Shown here one piece after another: positions 26,147 to 35,657 of a stretch of DNA of 64,000 nt. The notes below the pieces were generated by a model, which was not told the DNA's origin, did not search any database, and worked only from the letters and a program-made list of their open reading frames with translations. Numbering within the stretch: the first letter of the stretch is position 1; every line of letters starts with the position of its first letter. The DNA is taken from positions 124,001 through 188,000 of the forward strand of contig NZ_JAERJP010000004.1 in the NCBI RefSeq assembly GCF_018257575.1, written 5' to 3'. This DNA is from Tatumella sp. JGM91. GTDB taxonomy: Bacteria > Pseudomonadota > Gammaproteobacteria > Enterobacterales > Enterobacteriaceae. Position numbers and translations under genes: made by a program.

Positions 26147-27751
26147 ATGAAAAAAGATAACGGACAGTCCCTGAGTCATGTTCAGCTGAATAGCCTGCTG
26201 CAAAAGGGGTCTTTATCGCGGCGTAGTCTGCTGAAAATGTTATCTGCCGGGGCGGTACTCAGCAGCGGAATTATTGGTTTTCCTGAACTGGCCATCGCCG
26301 AAAGCGCTCCGCTAAAAGGCGGTAAAATGCGTGCGGCCATGTCCAACTCATCGGCCACTGATACTCTGGACCCGGCCAAAGCCAATAACAGTGCCGATTA
26401 CACCCGCCAGTTTATGTTTTACAACGCCCTGACCGAAATTGATGATCAGCTGGTGGCAAAACCGGCACTGGCATCATCGGTGCATTCTGATGACGGCATC
26501 AGCTGGCAGATTACCCTGCGGCCGGGGGTCAGTTTCCACCACGGAAAATCCCTGACCGCAGACGATGTGGTCTGGTCGCTGGCCCGCCATAAAGACCCGG
26601 CGGTGGCGTCGAATGTGTTTGCCCTGGCACAGCAATTTAAAACTATTTCGGCGGTTAACCCTCAGCAAGTCTCGATTGTGCTGGAAGGCGCTAATTTTGA
26701 TTTGCCGCTGATGCTGGCATTGCCATCATTCCTGATTGTGCCGGCTAATACCACGGACTTCAGTAAAGGGATTGGCACCGGACCTTTTGTCTGCCAGACC
26801 TTTGTCCCGGGCATGCATACAATTGGTACCCGTAACCCGGATTACTGGAAACCCGGCCTGCCGCACCTTGACCAGCTGGAACTGCTGGGGGTGTCTGACC
26901 AGGCGGCGCGGGTGAATGGCCTGATGTCCGGTGACCTGCATATCTGTTCAGCCATCAGTCCCGGCTATGCCCGACAGCTGAATGCCAGCGGCGGGCAGTG
27001 CAAAATTCTGGAGAGTAAGTCCGGGATGTATACGGACCTGATTATCCGTACCGATACGGCACCGGGCAGCAACCCTGATTTTGTGATGGCGATGAAGTAT
27101 CTGCAGCCGCGTGAAATGATGGTGAAAACGGCCCTGCAGGGATACGGCACGGTCGCCAATGATACCCCGGTTCCGCCGTGGCACCCCCTGTATAACGCTG
27201 ATCTGAAACCCCGGCCGGTCGATACAGATAAAGCCCGTTTTTACCTGAAAAAAGCGGGTATGGAAGGGGCCAGGGTGGAGGTTATTACCGCGCCGACCCT
27301 CGACGGTGCCATCGAAGGCGGCCTGATGATGCAAAACATCGCACAGCAGGCCGGACTGAACCTGAATGTACGGCGGGTGCCTTATGAAGGTTACTGGTCG
27401 GCCCACTGGATGAAAGATCCTGTCGGCTATGGGTCGATTAACCCGCGCCCGACGCTGGATCTCTCGTTTTCCCAGTTCTACCTGTCAGGGTCGGCCAATA
27501 ACGAATCAAAATGGAAAAATCCGCAATTTGACCAGTTAGTGGTTGCAGCGCGCGGGGTGCAGGATCCGGTCAAACGCAAACAGATGTACGACGATATGCA
27601 GACGCTGATTTATGACCACTGCGGTACACTGATCCCGATGTTTGTCAGTTCACTGGATGGCTACAGCAGCAAGGTTCAGGGGCTGAAAGCATGGCCTGCG
27701 GGAATGATGATGGGTTACCGCTTCCATGAGAATGTCTGGCTGTCTGCCTGA
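26147..27751 (+). CDS. Peptide/opine-type ABC transporter substrate-binding protein (family 5)
   Basis: Periplasmic binding protein of the DppA/OppA class, 534 residues. The N terminus carries a twin-arginine signal (SLSRRSLLKMLSAGAVLSSG), unusual for DppA/OppA, which use Sec. SBP family 5 features include GKMRAAMSNSSATDTLDPAK, the ligand-frame block ITLRPGVSFHHGKSLTADDVVWSL, and IGTGPFVCQTFVPG. It should capture the substrate of the operon, a peptide-like or acylated amino compound, for the permeases encoded next. It starts 30 bases after the oxidase gene. Confidence 0.9.
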   Translation: MKKDNGQSLSHVQLNSLLQKGSLSRRSLLKMLSAGAVLSSGIIGFPELAIAESAPLKGGKMRAAMSNSSATDTLDPAKANNSADYTRQFMFYNALTEIDDQLVAKPALASSVHSDDGISWQITLRPGVSFHHGKSLTADDVVWSLARHKDPAVASNVFALAQQFKTISAVNPQQVSIVLEGANFDLPLMLALPSFLIVPANTTDFSKGIGTGPFVCQTFVPGMHTIGTRNPDYWKPGLPHLDQLELLGVSDQAARVNGLMSGDLHICSAISPGYARQLNASGGQCKILESKSGMYTDLIIRTDTAPGSNPDFVMAMKYLQPREMMVKTALQGYGTVANDTPVPPWHPLYNADLKPRPVDTDKARFYLKKAGMEGARVEVITAPTLDGAIEGGLMMQNIAQQAGLNLNVRRVPYEGYWSAHWMKDPVGYGSINPRPTLDLSFSQFYLSGSANNESKWKNPQFDQLVVAARGVQDPVKRKQMYDDMQTLIYDHCGTLIPMFVSSLDGYSSKVQGLKAWPAGMMMGYRFHENVWLSA

Positions 27752-27765
27752 GTAAGGAGTGTGCG

Positions 27766-28719
27766 ATGAACCGTTATATGTTGTTGCTGATTGCCCGGCG
27801 TATCGGGGCGGGACTGCTGACACTGGTTATTGTTTCGATGGTGGTGTTTTTTATCACCAGTTTATTACCGGGCGATGCCGCTCAGATGATCCTCGGGCAA
27901 AATGCCACACCGCAGACGGTTGCTGCATTGCGTCACCAACTTGGCCTGGACCAGCCATTACTGGTCCGCTATTACCACTGGTTTACCGGTCTGTTCTCCG
28001 GCAATTTCGGCATATCGTTTGCCAGCCGTATCCCGGTGGCACAGCTGATCGCCGCCCGTATCCCGGCGACCCTGGAACTGGCCGCGGCCACCAGCCTGGT
28101 GTCGGTGCCGCTGGCCCTGTTTATCGGCATTACCGCCGCCATGCAACGGGATAAGTGGCCGGATAAACTGCTGGTCAGCGGCACGATGGCGACCGTGGCG
28201 GTCCCGGAATTCCTGATTGCCACCGTGGCGGTGATGATTTTTGCGGTGCGTCTGCACTGGGTCCCTGCGATGTCGTTCGGCAGCCCTGAGCCGGGCATGC
28301 TCAGTTTTATTAACACCTATGCACTGCCGGTGCTGACCCTGTGCTGTGTACTGACAGCACAGATGGCCCGCATGACCCGTGCCGCCATTATCAGTCAGCT
28401 GGACAGTCCTTATATAGAAATGGCGATACTGAAAGGCGTCTCCCCGGTACGCGCCGTTATGCGCCATGCTTTACCTAATGCGGCCGGTGCCATCGCCAAT
28501 GCCATCTCCCTGAGCCTGTCCTACCTGTTTGGCGGGGTGATCATTATCGAAAACATTTTCAACTATCCGGGGCTGGCCAGCCAGCTGGTGGATGCGGTCA
28601 GTAACCGTGACCTGCCGGTGGTACAAATCTGTGTGATGCTGTTTGCCGGTTGCTACCTGTTGTTATTGCTGCTGGCGGACATTGTCACTATCGCGTTTAA
28701 CCCGAAATGGAGGGGCTGA
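27766..28719 (+). CDS. ABC transporter permease, DppB-like
   Basis: Inner-membrane permease of 317 residues. It has the DppB-type N-terminal helix (RIGAGLLTLVIVSMVVFFIT), the LPGDAAQMILGQNATPQ periplasmic block and five further helices. The cytoplasmic EAA loop reads YIEMAILKGVSPVRAVMRHALPNA, where the ATPase docks. It pairs with the DppC-like permease that overlaps its stop by one base (TGATG). Confidence 0.92.
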   Translation: MNRYMLLLIARRIGAGLLTLVIVSMVVFFITSLLPGDAAQMILGQNATPQTVAALRHQLGLDQPLLVRYYHWFTGLFSGNFGISFASRIPVAQLIAARIPATLELAAATSLVSVPLALFIGITAAMQRDKWPDKLLVSGTMATVAVPEFLIATVAVMIFAVRLHWVPAMSFGSPEPGMLSFINTYALPVLTLCCVLTAQMARMTRAAIISQLDSPYIEMAILKGVSPVRAVMRHALPNAAGAIANAISLSLSYLFGGVIIIENIFNYPGLASQLVDAVSNRDLPVVQICVMLFAGCYLLLLLLADIVTIAFNPKWRG

Positions 28720-29570
28720 TGAGATATTTAAGCGCAGCGTGGCATTTTTTTGTCGCCTTAACACCGGCAGGCCGTCTGGGGCTACTGGTGTCATTATTCT
28801 GGGTAGTGATCGCGATTGCCGGACAGGCACTGGCCCCGTATCCGGTGAATGATATCGGCGCCGGCCCTCTGTTCGGCGGTATGTCAGCCCATTACTGGCT
28901 GGGTACCGACTACCTGGGTCGCGATATCTTAAGCCGCATTATCGCCGGCAGCCGTTACTCCATCGGGCTGGCCCTGACTTCCGCAATACTGGCCAGCGTG
29001 ATCGGCACCTTACTGGCCCTGCTGGCGGCAGTTTCCGGCAGCTGGCTGGAGGAAATCCTTGGCCGGATTAACGATGCGCTGCTGGTGCTGCCGGGTAAAG
29101 TGATGTCCCTGATGATCGTGGCAGTGTTTGGTTCTTCACTGCCAATGCTGATTATTACCGCCGTCTTTACCTACTGGCCGGGGGCGTACCGGATAGCTTT
29201 TGCACTGGCCAGCCAGTTGCGCAATATGGACTATGTACGGGCCTCGGCATTGCGCGGCGAAAGTCGCTGGTATCTGGCAATCCATGAAATTTTACCGAAT
29301 ATGATCCATCCGATGCTGACCGACTTCGGCTTACGTTTTGTCTATATCGTGCTGTTGCTCAGTGGTCTGAGCTTTCTCGGGCTGGGTGTGCAGCCGCCTC
29401 AGGCCGACTGGGGCAGCCTGGTACGTGAAAATCTGCAGGGGCTGTTTGACGGTTCTCCGGCGATCCTGATGCCTGCGCTGGCCATTGCCAGCCTGACCAT
29501 CGGCGTCAACCTGTTTATTGACAGCCTGCAAAATATGCGTCCGTTAGTGCGGGTTCAGGAGGGAGTATGA
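28719..29570 (+). CDS. ABC transporter permease, DppC-like
   Basis: Inner-membrane permease of 283 residues with the family start (LGTDYLGRDILSRIIAGSRYSI) and EAA loop (YVRASALRGESRWYLAIHEILPNMI), ending in FIDSLQNMRPL. The ATG at 28719 overlaps the DppB stop (TGATG) and has GGAGGGG upstream; an ATG four codons earlier is less well placed. Its stop overlaps the next ATG by four bases. Confidence 0.92.
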   Translation: MRYLSAAWHFFVALTPAGRLGLLVSLFWVVIAIAGQALAPYPVNDIGAGPLFGGMSAHYWLGTDYLGRDILSRIIAGSRYSIGLALTSAILASVIGTLLALLAAVSGSWLEEILGRINDALLVLPGKVMSLMIVAVFGSSLPMLIITAVFTYWPGAYRIAFALASQLRNMDYVRASALRGESRWYLAIHEILPNMIHPMLTDFGLRFVYIVLLLSGLSFLGLGVQPPQADWGSLVRENLQGLFDGSPAILMPALAIASLTIGVNLFIDSLQNMRPLVRVQEGV

Positions 29571-31228
29571 CAGTGACTGTGTATCCGGCGACACCGCTGA
29601 TTATGGCCGACGGCCTGCAGGTCAGTGCATTCAGTCAGGGGACTGAAACCGTACTGGTCAGTGATATTCATTTATCGGTGAAAAAAGGTGAAGTTCTGGC
29701 ACTGATTGGTGAATCAGGATCGGGAAAAACAACGATCGCCATGGCACTGATGGGATATGCCCGCCACGGCTGCAGGATCACCGGCGGCAATATTCATGTG
29801 GCGGGCCGGGATGTGCGGGCCATGAGTGCCCCGCAGCTGCGCCAGTTCCGCGGTAACGATATCGCGTATATTGCCCAGAGTGCCGCATCGTCCTTTAACC
29901 CGGGGATGAAGATTATCGATCAGGTGACTGAGCCGGTACTGATCCACCGGCTGATGTCCCGCCAGCAGGCCAGACAGAAAGCCATCGCCCTGTTCCGCGA
30001 ACTGGCATTACCCCGGCCAGAGACTATCGGTGAAGGTTATCCCCATCAGGTATCAGGCGGGCAGTTACAGCGGCTGATGACCGCAATGGCGCTGATGGCT
30101 GATCCTCAGGTAATTATCCTCGATGAACCGACCACCGCACTGGATGTCACCACTCAGGTCGAAGTACTGAAAGTGCTGCGTAATGTGGTGGCCCGCCGCG
30201 GTATGACGGCAGTTTATGTCAGCCATGATCTGGCGGTGGTGGCGCAGATGGCAGACCAGATTATGGTATTGCAGCAGGGCCGAATGATTGAGTCCGGCCC
30301 GACCGCACGGCTGCTGGGCCATGCCAGCGAACCCTATACTCACCAGTTAATGGATGCCGCGCGGCATCACCCCCGGCCGGGCCACTGGCAGCGCGACAGC
30401 AGGGATATCCATCCCTTGCTGGAAGTCCGTGACCTGGCCGTGGGCTACGGGGCGAGGAATAAACAGGGGTTGCCGAAAATCCGTATTCTGGAGCAGATCA
30501 ACCTGCAGTTATGGCGCGGCCAGGCGATAGGCATTATCGGTGAGTCGGGTTCCGGAAAAACAACCCTTGCCCATGCGATTGCCGGGCTGAATCCTGCCTG
30601 GAATGGTCATCTGTTATTTAATCACCACTATATTTCCACGGATCTGCAGCAGCGCCAGCCGCAGGAGTTACGGCAGATCCAGTATGTTTTCCAGATGGCA
30701 GATACGGCACTGAATCCGGCCCACACGGTCGGCGAGATCCTTGGCCGTCCCCTGACATATTTCCGGCAGTTACACGGAGACGCGCTGGAGAGCGAGATTA
30801 TCGCCTTACTGGCACTGGTAAAACTTCCTGCCACACTGCGTCACCGTAAACCGGCATCCTTGTCCGGCGGGCAGAAACAACGGGTCAGCCTCGCGCGGGC
30901 GCTGGCGGCCCGGCCGGAAATTATTATCTGTGATGAGGTCACCTCCGCGCTGGATACGGTCGTCGCTGCGGCAATCCTTGACCTGATTTCCGAGCTGCGG
31001 CGCAAGCTGAAATTATCGGTATTGTTTATCAGCCACGATATGCATGCGATCCGCGCGGTCTGTGATGAGATTGTGGTGATGAAACAGGGCCGGATTGTCA
31101 CGCAACTGGCCAGTGACGATTATGACAAGCCTTCCGGCGAACTGTACTTTGAGCGCCTGAAACGGGCGGTACCTGAGTTACGCTGCGGCTGGCTGGATGA
31201 ACACCGGGATACGCTGAAAGCGGAATAA
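29567..31228 (+). CDS. ABC transporter ATPase with two nucleotide-binding domains (DppD-DppF fusion)
   Basis: Cytoplasmic energising subunit of 553 residues, combining in one chain what E. coli encodes as DppD and DppF (compare GsiA and YejF). Domain 1 has Walker A GESGSGKTT (about 47), signature VSGGQLQRLMTAMAL and Walker B VIILDEPTTALD. Domain 2 has Walker A GESGSGKTT (about 325), LSGGQKQRVSLARALA and EIIICDEVTSALD. Both halves keep all catalytic residues. It is coupled to the permease gene through ATGA. Confidence 0.93.
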   Translation: MTVTVYPATPLIMADGLQVSAFSQGTETVLVSDIHLSVKKGEVLALIGESGSGKTTIAMALMGYARHGCRITGGNIHVAGRDVRAMSAPQLRQFRGNDIAYIAQSAASSFNPGMKIIDQVTEPVLIHRLMSRQQARQKAIALFRELALPRPETIGEGYPHQVSGGQLQRLMTAMALMADPQVIILDEPTTALDVTTQVEVLKVLRNVVARRGMTAVYVSHDLAVVAQMADQIMVLQQGRMIESGPTARLLGHASEPYTHQLMDAARHHPRPGHWQRDSRDIHPLLEVRDLAVGYGARNKQGLPKIRILEQINLQLWRGQAIGIIGESGSGKTTLAHAIAGLNPAWNGHLLFNHHYISTDLQQRQPQELRQIQYVFQMADTALNPAHTVGEILGRPLTYFRQLHGDALESEIIALLALVKLPATLRHRKPASLSGGQKQRVSLARALAARPEIIICDEVTSALDTVVAAAILDLISELRRKLKLSVLFISHDMHAIRAVCDEIVVMKQGRIVTQLASDDYDKPSGELYFERLKRAVPELRCGWLDEHRDTLKAE

Positions 31229-31252
31229 AATAATTAACAGAGGATGGTCTTT

Positions 31253-32584
31253 ATGCCTGCGCTTATTCAATACGTTCAGGACAGTCTGTATCTGCCGTCG
31301 TCGGCTGATGTGGTGATTATCGGTGGCGGTATTGCCGGGGCGGCAGCCTGCTGGGAACTGGCCCGCCAGGGGGTCAATGTCGTACTGCTGGAAAAAGGCT
31401 TGATCGGTGCTGAGCAGTCGAGCCGTAACTGGGGCTGGTGCCGTCAGCAGAACCGCGATGAACGTGAATTACCGCTGATTATTCATGCATTGCAACGCTG
31501 GCAGCAACTGAACCAGGAAACCGGTGAAGAGCTGGGGTTCCGTAAAACCGGTCTGGTGTATGCCACCCGTAATGAACAGGATATTGCGGCCTGGGATAAC
31601 TGGGGGAAAATGGCGAAAAGCTATGATATTCGCAGTCAGATCCTCAATGCCTCACAGGCCAGAGCGCTGACCCCGGGCAGTACCACCGACTGGAAAGGCG
31701 GGGTTCATTCCCCCGACGATGGTCATGCAGAGCCCTCGATGGCGGCCCCAGGGCTGGTACGTGCGGCCATCAGAAAAGGGGCTCAGGTTTTTCAGCAATG
31801 TGCCGTGCGTGGACTGGATATCAGCGCCGGGCGGGTCAGTGGTGTAGTGACTGAGCGCGGAATAATAACAACCTCGCGTGTTATCTGTGCCGCCGGGACC
31901 TGGACATCCATGTTTTGTCGCCGTCACGGCATTGATTTACCGCTGGGGAATGTGATTGGCAGTGCTTTCCGCACTTTGCCGGTAAAGCAGGTGATCAGTG
32001 TCCCGTTTTATACGGACAGCTTCGCCTGCCGTCCGCAGCTGGATGGCGGTTATACCGTCTCCGTTTCGGGGCGCGGCCGTCTTGAACCGGGCTTCCAGGG
32101 GCTGAAATATGCCCGTCAGTTCTACAGTACTTTCAACGCACGGCGCCACAATCTGACGGTCAGTCCCGGAATTATGCCGTTTATCCGCGGGCCTGAGGCC
32201 CTGGCCCGCTGGTCAATGGAGGGTGTTTCCCCGTTTGAAAAAGTAAGGATCCTCGATCCGGCTGCCGACCAGGCGATGGTTCAACAGGGGCTGACGGCGA
32301 TGGTGCGCGAGTTTCCACAGCTGCAAGGGATTCAGGTCGCCCAGAGCTGGGGCGGGATGATAGACAGTACCCCGGACGCTATCCCGGTGATTTCACCGGT
32401 CGAAAAACTTCCGGGTTTGATTGTCTCCGCAGGCTATAGTGGTCACGGATTTGGTCTCGGGCCGGGTGCCGGACGGCTGGCGGCAGATTTAGCCACCGAT
32501 GCGCCGCCGGTCGTTGATCCGACACCCTACCGTTATTCACGCTTAGTTGACGGCAGCGGACTGAATACCCCGGGAATGATGTAA
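31253..32584 (+). CDS. DAO-family FAD-dependent oxidoreductase (second copy)
   Basis: Flavoenzyme of 443 residues with the FAD fold DVVIIGGGIAGAAACWELARQG followed by EQSSRNWGWCRQQNRDE, and the C-terminal FAD block VAQSWGGMIDSTPDAIPVIS and AGYSGHGFGLGPGAG. It belongs to the glycine oxidase/D-amino-acid dehydrogenase-like group, but the SRNWGWCRQQ segment differs from the ASGRNGGH pattern of the oxidase at 24839. The two enzymes are therefore distant paralogues, perhaps acting on successive intermediates. ATG 31253 is preferred to 31244 because AGAGGA is then properly spaced. Confidence 0.87.
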   Translation: MPALIQYVQDSLYLPSSADVVIIGGGIAGAAACWELARQGVNVVLLEKGLIGAEQSSRNWGWCRQQNRDERELPLIIHALQRWQQLNQETGEELGFRKTGLVYATRNEQDIAAWDNWGKMAKSYDIRSQILNASQARALTPGSTTDWKGGVHSPDDGHAEPSMAAPGLVRAAIRKGAQVFQQCAVRGLDISAGRVSGVVTERGIITTSRVICAAGTWTSMFCRRHGIDLPLGNVIGSAFRTLPVKQVISVPFYTDSFACRPQLDGGYTVSVSGRGRLEPGFQGLKYARQFYSTFNARRHNLTVSPGIMPFIRGPEALARWSMEGVSPFEKVRILDPAADQAMVQQGLTAMVREFPQLQGIQVAQSWGGMIDSTPDAIPVISPVEKLPGLIVSAGYSGHGFGLGPGAGRLAADLATDAPPVVDPTPYRYSRLVDGSGLNTPGMM

Positions 32585-32594
32585 GGAAAAGAGA

Positions 32595-33449
32595 ATGACA
32601 ATTGAACTACGTAGCATGCAGGAAACAGATTTAGCTCAGGGGTTCCGGCTGAGCCAGCAGGTCAGCTGGCCACACCGTTATCAGGACTGGCAACAGGCGC
32701 TTTCTCTGGGCGAAGGGGTGGTGGCTGAAAATCAGCATGGGGTGGTTGGCTGTGCGCTACTGTGGCAGTGGGGTGAAGCGCGCAGCACACTCGGGCTGGT
32801 GATTGTAGACCCGGCTTGCCAGGGGCAGGGGATCGGCAAGCAGCTGATGCAGGCATTACTGGAAAAAGCCGCTGGCGGAAATGTCCGGCTGCATGCCACC
32901 GAAATGGGTAAAGGTCTGTATCAGAAATATGGTTTTGTCGTGCAGTGCAGTGTTTTTCAGCACCAGACCGCACAGCTGCCGGAAATCAGCGCTCCCCGGC
33001 CTGATGCCACCGCCGGGGAAACTGTCCGTCCGCTGCGCAGGGAGGAGTTACCGGCACTGATCGAACAGGATTATCAGGCCCATGGCCTGTATCGTCCGGC
33101 ATTGTGGCAGGATTTGTTACAGAGTGCCGACGCGCTGCTGGTGCTGGAAAACCCGGCCCGGCCGCTGGGATATATGGTGATACGTAAATTTGGTCGTGGC
33201 CATGTTATCGGCCCTATGCTGGCGGCGGATGAATCCAGCGCCAGAAAATTATTTGGTTATGCGGCGGCACAGCTGACCGGTCAGTTTGTCCGTATTGATA
33301 CTTACGGTAATACAGCGTTTTCTGACTGGCTGTCAGAGTGTGGGTTACCGGTGGTGGATGCGCCACTGATGATGGTGCGGGGCACGCCCTGGCAACGTAA
33401 GCCAGAGGCGATGGCTGATTTCAGTTTTATGTCACAGGCGATGGGCTGA
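32595..33449 (+). CDS. GNAT-family N-acetyltransferase (two-domain)
   Basis: 284 residues. The N-terminal GNAT domain has the acetyl-CoA loop LVIVDPACQGQGIGKQLMQALL and the later YQKYGFVVQCSVFQHQ. The C-terminal half (TVRPLRREELPALIEQDY onward) looks like a second, weaker acyltransferase-type domain. It probably acylates or protects an amino intermediate. It lies ten bases after the oxidase gene and overlaps the next gene by one base (TGATG), so it belongs to the operon. Confidence 0.82.
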   Translation: MTIELRSMQETDLAQGFRLSQQVSWPHRYQDWQQALSLGEGVVAENQHGVVGCALLWQWGEARSTLGLVIVDPACQGQGIGKQLMQALLEKAAGGNVRLHATEMGKGLYQKYGFVVQCSVFQHQTAQLPEISAPRPDATAGETVRPLRREELPALIEQDYQAHGLYRPALWQDLLQSADALLVLENPARPLGYMVIRKFGRGHVIGPMLAADESSARKLFGYAAAQLTGQFVRIDTYGNTAFSDWLSECGLPVVDAPLMMVRGTPWQRKPEAMADFSFMSQAMG

Positions 33450-34375
33450 TGAGTATTGTTTACCGTTCCGCGCCGCAACGCGGGCAAATCTGGCAGGCGT
33501 GGCTGGCAGAACATGCCGCCGATCTGCCCTTTTATCAGTGGCCGGAGACCGGTGATCCGCAACAGGTCCGCTATCTGGTGAGCTGGGATATTCCGGATAA
33601 TCTGGCTCAGCGTTTCCCGAATCTGCAGGTTATTTTCTCGGTGGGTGCCGGGGCCGACCAGTTTACCTCAGAGGCGGTGCCGCCCGGGGTCAGTATTGTA
33701 CGGATGATTGAACCCGGTCTGATGGATGATATGGCGGCTTATATTACCTTCTCGGTGGTGGCACTGCACCGCGGAATGCCCCGTTATCTTGAACAGCAGC
33801 GCCAGCAGCAATGGCTTAAACACCCTGCGCCGGCCGCGGCGGACTGCCGTGTCGGTATTCTCGGGCTGGGAAATCTGGGGCAGGCTGCCGCCCGGGTGCT
33901 GAACACACTGGGGTATTCCTGTGCCGGCTGGAGCCGTACGCCCAAGTCAGTCGCGGGTGTGACCAGTTATCACGGTGACCCGCAACTGGGCGAGTTCCTG
34001 CGGCAATGTCAGATACTGGTGTGTTTATTGCCGCTGACAGATCAGACCCGCGGCATACTCAGCCAGGCGCTATTTTCACAGTTACCGGACGGGGCCTGCC
34101 TGGTACATGCCGGGCGGGGGAAACAGCTTAACCATCAGCATCTGCTGGAGGCCCTCGACAGCGGCAAACTGAGCCGTGCGGTTATTGATGTGACTGAACC
34201 GGAACCACTGCCGGCCGGACATCCGTTCTGGCTGCATCCGAAGATCTGGCTGACACCGCATATTGCCAGCGAAACTCATGCAGAAAGCGCGGTAAAAGTG
34301 TTACTGGACAATATCCGTAACCACCAGCAGGGTAAGCCGATGAAGGGTGTTATTGATAAACAACGGGGGTACTGA
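33449..34375 (+). CDS. D-2-hydroxyacid dehydrogenase, GhrA-like
   Basis: NAD(P)H-dependent reductase of 2-oxoacids (glyoxylate/hydroxypyruvate reductase A type), 308 residues. It has the substrate-side block VIFSVGAGADQF, the Rossmann turn VGILGLGNLGQAAARVLNTLGY, LVCLLPLTDQTRGIL, and the catalytic region DVTEPEPLPAGHPFWLHPKIWLTPHIAS with Glu and His. GhrA itself lies elsewhere in typical enterobacteria, so this copy is likely dedicated to an oxoacid formed in the pathway. It overlaps both neighbours by one base. Confidence 0.88.
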   Translation: MSIVYRSAPQRGQIWQAWLAEHAADLPFYQWPETGDPQQVRYLVSWDIPDNLAQRFPNLQVIFSVGAGADQFTSEAVPPGVSIVRMIEPGLMDDMAAYITFSVVALHRGMPRYLEQQRQQQWLKHPAPAAADCRVGILGLGNLGQAAARVLNTLGYSCAGWSRTPKSVAGVTSYHGDPQLGEFLRQCQILVCLLPLTDQTRGILSQALFSQLPDGACLVHAGRGKQLNHQHLLEALDSGKLSRAVIDVTEPEPLPAGHPFWLHPKIWLTPHIASETHAESAVKVLLDNIRNHQQGKPMKGVIDKQRGY

Positions 34376-35508
34376 TGGATATTCAGAAATGGACCAGCGT
34401 CCGCCGTCAGCTGCACCAGCATCCGGAAACGGGGTTTGCTGAGGAAAAAACGGCGGCACGGATAGCAGAGTCTCTGCGCACGATGGGGATCTCCGTCGAA
34501 CAAGGGATCGGTAAAACCGGCGTGGTCGGGCTATTACAGGGTAAACGCCCCGGCCAGCGGATGATCGGCCTGCGGGCGGATATGGATGCCCTGCCAATGC
34601 AGGAGCAGGGCAGCAGCGCCTGGGCGAGTAGCACTGCCGGGGTTGCCCATGCCTGCGGGCATGACGGCCACATTGTGATGTTGCTGGCCTGTGCCGAAAC
34701 TCTGGCCAGAAACCCGGATTTTTCCGGCAGTGTGTGCTTTATTTTTCAGCCGGCAGAAGAGGGTCTGGCGGGGGCGAGGGCGATGATAGATGACGGCTTA
34801 TTCAGCCGTTATCCCTGCGATGCAGTATACGCTATCCATAACTGGCCTGAATTACCCCTCGGAGAGTTACGTACCCGGCCGGGGCCGATGATGGCGGCCG
34901 CTGATCGTTTTGATATTACCTTATCCGGCGGTGGCGGCCATGCGGCTCAGCCGCATCTGAGCCCGGATACTCTGCTGGCAACCAGTGAACTGGTGGTGGC
35001 CCTGAACAGTCTGGTCCCCAGAACGCTGAACCCCCATGAGGCGGCATTACTGACAGTGACCCAAATACACGGCGGTACTTCGCACAATATGATCCCGGCA
35101 GCGGCCACCATCACAGGCACGGTCCGGACCTTTAGTCCGCAGGCAAGGGATACCCTTGAGCGGCAGCTGCGGCTGAAAACGGAACATATCAGCGCCGCCA
35201 GCGGGCTGCATGCAGAGATCCGTTACCACCGCTATTACCCGGCAACCTGTAACAGTCCGCGTGAAACCCGGCTGGCCCTGGCAGCCGCAGAACGGGCCGG
35301 TCTGATTGCTCAGCAGGCCGATTATCCGGCCCTGACCTCCGAAGATTTTTCTTTTATGTTGCAGGAAAAACCCGGGGCCTATGTCTGGCTGGGATCCGGT
35401 CCCGGTTATCCGTTACATCATCCCTGTTTTGACTTTAATGATCAGGCAATCCCTTACGGGGTGCGCTGGCTGTGTGAAGTGGTGTACGGGGAAAGTGACG
35501 GGCTGTAG
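34375..35508 (+). CDS. M20-family amidohydrolase
   Basis: 377 residues, a paralogue of the enzyme at 19211, with the same landmarks: VRRQLHQHPETGFAEEKTA, GLRADMDALPMQEQGSS, HACGHDGHIVM, IFQPAEEGLAGA, GGGGHAAQPH and LTSEDFSFMLQEKPGA. It should hydrolyse an N-acyl amino compound after import, releasing the amine or amino acid for the oxidases and aminotransferase of the operon. It starts within the stop of the preceding gene (TGATG). It is the last gene of the tightly packed run; the aminotransferase follows after 149 bases. Confidence 0.9.
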   Translation: MDIQKWTSVRRQLHQHPETGFAEEKTAARIAESLRTMGISVEQGIGKTGVVGLLQGKRPGQRMIGLRADMDALPMQEQGSSAWASSTAGVAHACGHDGHIVMLLACAETLARNPDFSGSVCFIFQPAEEGLAGARAMIDDGLFSRYPCDAVYAIHNWPELPLGELRTRPGPMMAAADRFDITLSGGGGHAAQPHLSPDTLLATSELVVALNSLVPRTLNPHEAALLTVTQIHGGTSHNMIPAAATITGTVRTFSPQARDTLERQLRLKTEHISAASGLHAEIRYHRYYPATCNSPRETRLALAAAERAGLIAQQADYPALTSEDFSFMLQEKPGAYVWLGSGPGYPLHHPCFDFNDQAIPYGVRWLCEVVYGESDGL

Positions 35509-35657
35509 TCAGGGCGGCCATTACAGCCCGTGTCCGCAGCAGTAATATTTCGCCAGAAAAGAAAGCGTGTTATCTCGTTACCGGCGGGCAGTTCTGCCGG
35601 ACGGCAGGTGGTCGCATCAATGGGCCACAACAACCCCACTAATCACAGGAATCTACT

